From Clostridia bacterium (GTDB lineage: Bacteria > Bacillota > Clostridia > Oscillospirales > Butyricicoccaceae): 17,756 nt of DNA. The translations under genes and the position numbers were made by a program. The stretch spans positions 1-17,756 of the forward strand of contig JAFYNW010000006.1 in NCBI GenBank assembly GCA_017547995.1. The letters run 5' to 3'. Shown in pieces: positions 15,655 through 17,756 of the stretch. Under the pieces are notes generated by a model. It did not search any database and was not told the DNA's origin. It worked only from the letters and a program-made list of their open reading frames with translations. Every line of letters begins with the position of its first letter. Within the stretch, counting starts at the first letter, position 1.

Positions 15655-16143
15655 CTATTTTTTCATTTTTGTAATTATGATATTCTGGGAGCTTATCCCA
15701 GTAAGTGCCTTCACTGCATCCGTTATTTCAAGCCGTACTCTGCTGTCGTCACCTCCGTCACATACTATCAATGCACCTTTGTATTCAGGCGAAGACGTAT
15801 ATTCCACCAGAGCCTTCTGCCCTCCGTTTTCATTGACAATCACAATTTCAGAAGCATTTTCCTTTACTTCTTCTTTAGCATATATATTCTGCTCACTGTA
15901 TTTCAATGACAATATAACTTCAGCCCTTCCGACTCCGTCTATTTTTTCTATCATATCCTCAAGCTGTTGTTCCAGCAGATAGATAGTATTTCTTTCCTCC
16001 GTAATCACATTCGGCATTGCATCTTTTTCAGTATTTCCACCCGCAACCACAAATATTATTCCGAAGAGAAATACTATCAGCGGATACTTATATTTATAAG
16101 CAAACGAACGGATATATTCCGGAATTTTAACGTCAATCTTCAA
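15655..16143 (-). CDS. spoIIIAG: Stage III sporulation protein AG
   Basis: SpoIIIAG forms a large ring in the intermembrane space as part of the mother-cell-to-forespore channel. The 162-residue protein has one membrane helix (about 19-36, YPLIVFLFGIIFVVAGG) and then a soluble ring-building domain with LEDMIEKIDGVGRAEVILSL and EYKGALIVCDGGDD followed by a helical end, SRVRLEITDAVKALTGIS. Translation starts at TTG (16143); GAGGTGA six to seven bases upstream, inside spoIIIAF, supports it, and there is no ATG nearby. It overlaps the end of spoIIIAF by 11 bases, implying coupled translation. Confidence 0.93.
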   Translation of the reverse strand: MKIDVKIPEYIRSFAYKYKYPLIVFLFGIIFVVAGGNTEKDAMPNVITEERNTIYLLEQQLEDMIEKIDGVGRAEVILSLKYSEQNIYAKEEVKENASEIVIVNENGGQKALVEYTSSPEYKGALIVCDGGDDSRVRLEITDAVKALTGISSQNIIITKMKK

Positions 16144-16594
16144 TTATTATCACCTCGTGCACTCCGTATTTGTTTTTGATTTCATTCATAACAAAGCCTG
16201 TCCCTTGCTGGCTTGCAAAATCACCCTTCAGTTCAATTTTTTCTATCTGTGCATTGCCGTCTTCAATTGTTATTTCAATTTCAACGTCACTTTTTACTCC
16301 GTATCTTTCACAGATATCCGATATATCTTTTTCTATATATGTAGCTATCTCCTTGTTGATTTCCGTTTTCATCATCTCTTTTCCCTTTGCCGCACCTTGC
16401 TTTATTTCATCCGTGCGCATCAATCCAGATATATCGATAAAACTCATATCTGCCGCTGTATTTATCAGAAAGACCATCATCCCGATGGCACAGGCAAACT
16501 TTACGATATTTCCGTTTTCGCCTTTGGGACTGACTATGACAATGACACCATAAACTGCCGTTATCAGCAAAAGCTTTTCAAGCACTACACCCAT
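16133..16594 (-). CDS. spoIIIAF: Stage III sporulation protein AF
   Basis: A 153-residue membrane protein with two N-terminal hydrophobic helices (about 5-22 and 31-46), then a soluble domain on the intermembrane side. The end, KYGVHEVIIIED, and SDVEIEITIEDGNAQIEKIE fit the ring-building fold known for SpoIIIAF. It is somewhat shorter than the Bacillus protein. Position between spoIIIAE and spoIIIAG supports the name. It starts one base after spoIIIAE and overlaps spoIIIAG by 11 bases. Sequence conservation in this family is low, so context carries much of the call. Confidence 0.9.
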   Translation of the reverse strand: MGVVLEKLLLITAVYGVIVIVSPKGENGNIVKFACAIGMMVFLINTAADMSFIDISGLMRTDEIKQGAAKGKEMMKTEINKEIATYIEKDISDICERYGVKSDVEIEITIEDGNAQIEKIELKGDFASQQGTGFVMNEIKNKYGVHEVIIIED

Positions 16595-16595
16595 T

Positions 16596-17651
16596 TCAGC
16601 CTCCGAAAATCGACACCGAAACCGCTATTGCCATAATAATCCCTCCTGATACAGCGGCAAGCATGCCAAGCGCTATTGAATATCCGTCAGCAATTGTTCT
16701 CATGGCAACACTCATCATCTCAGATGTAAACGATGCGGATATGACCGATATTACCTTGAAAACCACCATATTTATAAAACATTTTATAAACGGTTCCAAA
16801 ATAAAATATATTATCGAGATTGCACCAAGCACGCCAATTGAGTTTCTCATAACTGCCGCCCCGGAAATCACACTTTCTGTAACTTCGGCAACCACAGTAC
16901 CCACTCCAGGAAGAATTGACACCGCCGCCTTTGTTGTTTTAAGTGCCGCAGAATCTCCCGCTGAAACAATACATCCTGACATCGTCATATAAAAAGACAC
17001 TCCCGTAAGGCATGCCTTCACAAGAAAAAGCATTGCGCTTTTCATTCCATCGGCAATACCTGATGATATTTCATTTTCAGTCACTTCTCCGGCAATTTTA
17101 AGCAATATATACGCAATTATGTAGATAAAGATAAGCTTTTCTGCAAGTATGCAGCATATATTCGTGTAAGCCATCGCTCCACTTGTTATAAACACCGATG
17201 ATAGCGGTTTGCCTGCACAGCTTGCCCACATCGCAAACAATGGAAGCAATATTTTTGAGAACAAACCTATTTTCCCTATCGCACCCTTACTCTGAAATAT
17301 AATCGCTTCCGTATCAGCAAGACATAGCATAAGAAGCACGGCTACTCCTGCAATTTCAATGATTTTCCTCCCCTTATTGTCCTCTGCCGTTTTATTAATG
17401 ATTGCCGCTGCCGCACACACTCCGCATACAAGCAGAATATCTCTCGCCTTTGCCGCTATACTTTTCATTTCCGTCACTATTGTTTCTTTAACGTTATCTG
17501 CGAGATGATAATAGCTGTTTTCAACGTCTTCAACACTTCCATTTCCTGCGTCAAAAGGCAGGCTTTCCAGAAAATCCTGCGGCATCTCATTTGCATATAC
17601 TGGCATACTTATAAATCCAAAAAGCAAAAATATAATTATAATCTTCCTCAT
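16596..17651 (-). CDS. spoIIIAE: Stage III sporulation protein AE
   Basis: SpoIIIAE is the large polytopic membrane component of the SpoIIIA complex, needed for forespore development after engulfment. The 351-residue protein starts with a signal peptide (about 1-20, ending MPVYA-NE) and has some seven or eight further hydrophobic segments, for example 71-86, 97-112, 168-186, 206-225 and 325-349. Conserved stretches include KTTKAAVSILPGVGTVVAEV and ESVISGAAVMRNSIGVLG, followed by PFIKCFINMVVFK. It is a little shorter than Bacillus SpoIIIAE, mainly in the N-terminal part. The ATG at 17651 overlaps the spoIIIAD stop (ATGA), and spoIIIAF starts one base after its end. Confidence 0.95.
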   Translation of the reverse strand: MRKIIIIFLLFGFISMPVYANEMPQDFLESLPFDAGNGSVEDVENSYYHLADNVKETIVTEMKSIAAKARDILLVCGVCAAAAIINKTAEDNKGRKIIEIAGVAVLLMLCLADTEAIIFQSKGAIGKIGLFSKILLPLFAMWASCAGKPLSSVFITSGAMAYTNICCILAEKLIFIYIIAYILLKIAGEVTENEISSGIADGMKSAMLFLVKACLTGVSFYMTMSGCIVSAGDSAALKTTKAAVSILPGVGTVVAEVTESVISGAAVMRNSIGVLGAISIIYFILEPFIKCFINMVVFKVISVISASFTSEMMSVAMRTIADGYSIALGMLAAVSGGIIMAIAVSVSIFGG

Positions 17652-17756
17652 ATAAGTCTGCCTACACTTTCAACAAGACTCATCACAAGCGGCACAGCAA
17701 CCGTAAGAGCACATACAACTCCGACTATTTCAACAATATGTCCTATTGACCTTTCA
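17648..17756 (-). CDS. spoIIIAD: Stage III sporulation protein AD, C-terminal end only
   Basis: The frame is open from the right window edge to a TGA at 17648-17650, giving the last 35 residues: ERSIGHIVEIVGVVCALTVA then VPLVMSLVESVGRLI. This hydrophobic helix ending in a short amphipathic tail matches the C-terminus of SpoIIIAD (a MscS-independent, small membrane protein of the complex), and the position directly before spoIIIAE agrees. The stop overlaps the spoIIIAE start by four bases (ATGA). With so little sequence the assignment rests largely on gene order; spoIIIAC would look similar but is not expected next to spoIIIAE. Confidence 0.8.
   Translation of the reverse strand, partial: ERSIGHIVEIVGVVCALTVAVPLVMSLVESVGRLI

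Noticed and set aside
1..17756. Search for mobile elements, CRISPR, tRNA/rRNA genes, phage or defence systems
   Set aside because: All space is filled by recognised core genes or assigned regulatory sites; no direct-repeat array, transposase, integrase or toxin-antitoxin pair was seen.

Overview
The window is core chromosome of an endospore-forming member of the Firmicutes, most likely a clostridium of the Oscillospirales/Ruminococcaceae type. This rests on the spoIIIA engulfment-channel genes, a T-box leader in front of valS, strong AAGGAGG-type ribosome binding sites, near-consensus sigma-A promoters (TTGnnn-17-TATAAT) and the Clostridia-typical gene order. The genus assignment is a guess. 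All 19 genes lie on the minus strand, so they are read from the right end of the window to the left; the first and last are cut by the window edges.

From right to left (direction of transcription), the first block is the end of spoIIIA: the tail of spoIIIAD, then spoIIIAE, AF, AG and AH, tightly packed or overlapping. They encode parts of the mother-cell-to-forespore channel. Next comes an Asp23/YqhY-type gene with its own promoter and a hairpin terminator. A second promoter then opens a long colinear block with hardly a gap: nusB, xseA, xseB, ispA, a DUF212 (divergent PAP2) membrane protein gene, dxs, tlyA, nadK, argR, recN and a MATE exporter gene, closed by a terminator at about 4158-4185. 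The block combines rRNA transcription and modification (nusB, tlyA), DNA repair (xseAB, recN), isoprenoid precursor supply (dxs, ispA, perhaps DUF212), NADP supply (nadK) and arginine control (argR). It matches the conserved Bacillus/Clostridium region yqhY-nusB-xseAB-ispA-dxs-tlyA-ahrC-recN, except that the MATE gene stands where spoIVB-spo0A often follow recN, and no accBC or folD gene lies near yqhY/nusB.

The last unit has a fully consensus promoter at 4113-4141, then a valine T-box leader (about 3843-4106) with a candidate GUC specifier, an antiterminator T-box and an 11-bp intrinsic terminator. It controls valS and the following folC, which runs off the left edge.

The only stretch over 300 bases without a coding gene is 3795-4190. 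It is accounted for by the valS leader hairpin, the T-box, the promoter and the MATE terminator. I see no mobile element, CRISPR array, tRNA, rRNA or phage-like gene, and no convincing undescribed system. The points most worth a second look are the hairpin around the valS ribosome binding site, the MATE gene fused to the recN operon, the DUF212 gene between two isoprenoid genes, possible read-through from spoIIIA into asp23, and strong avoidance of TTA/CTA/TCA codons that creates very long false antisense ORFs.
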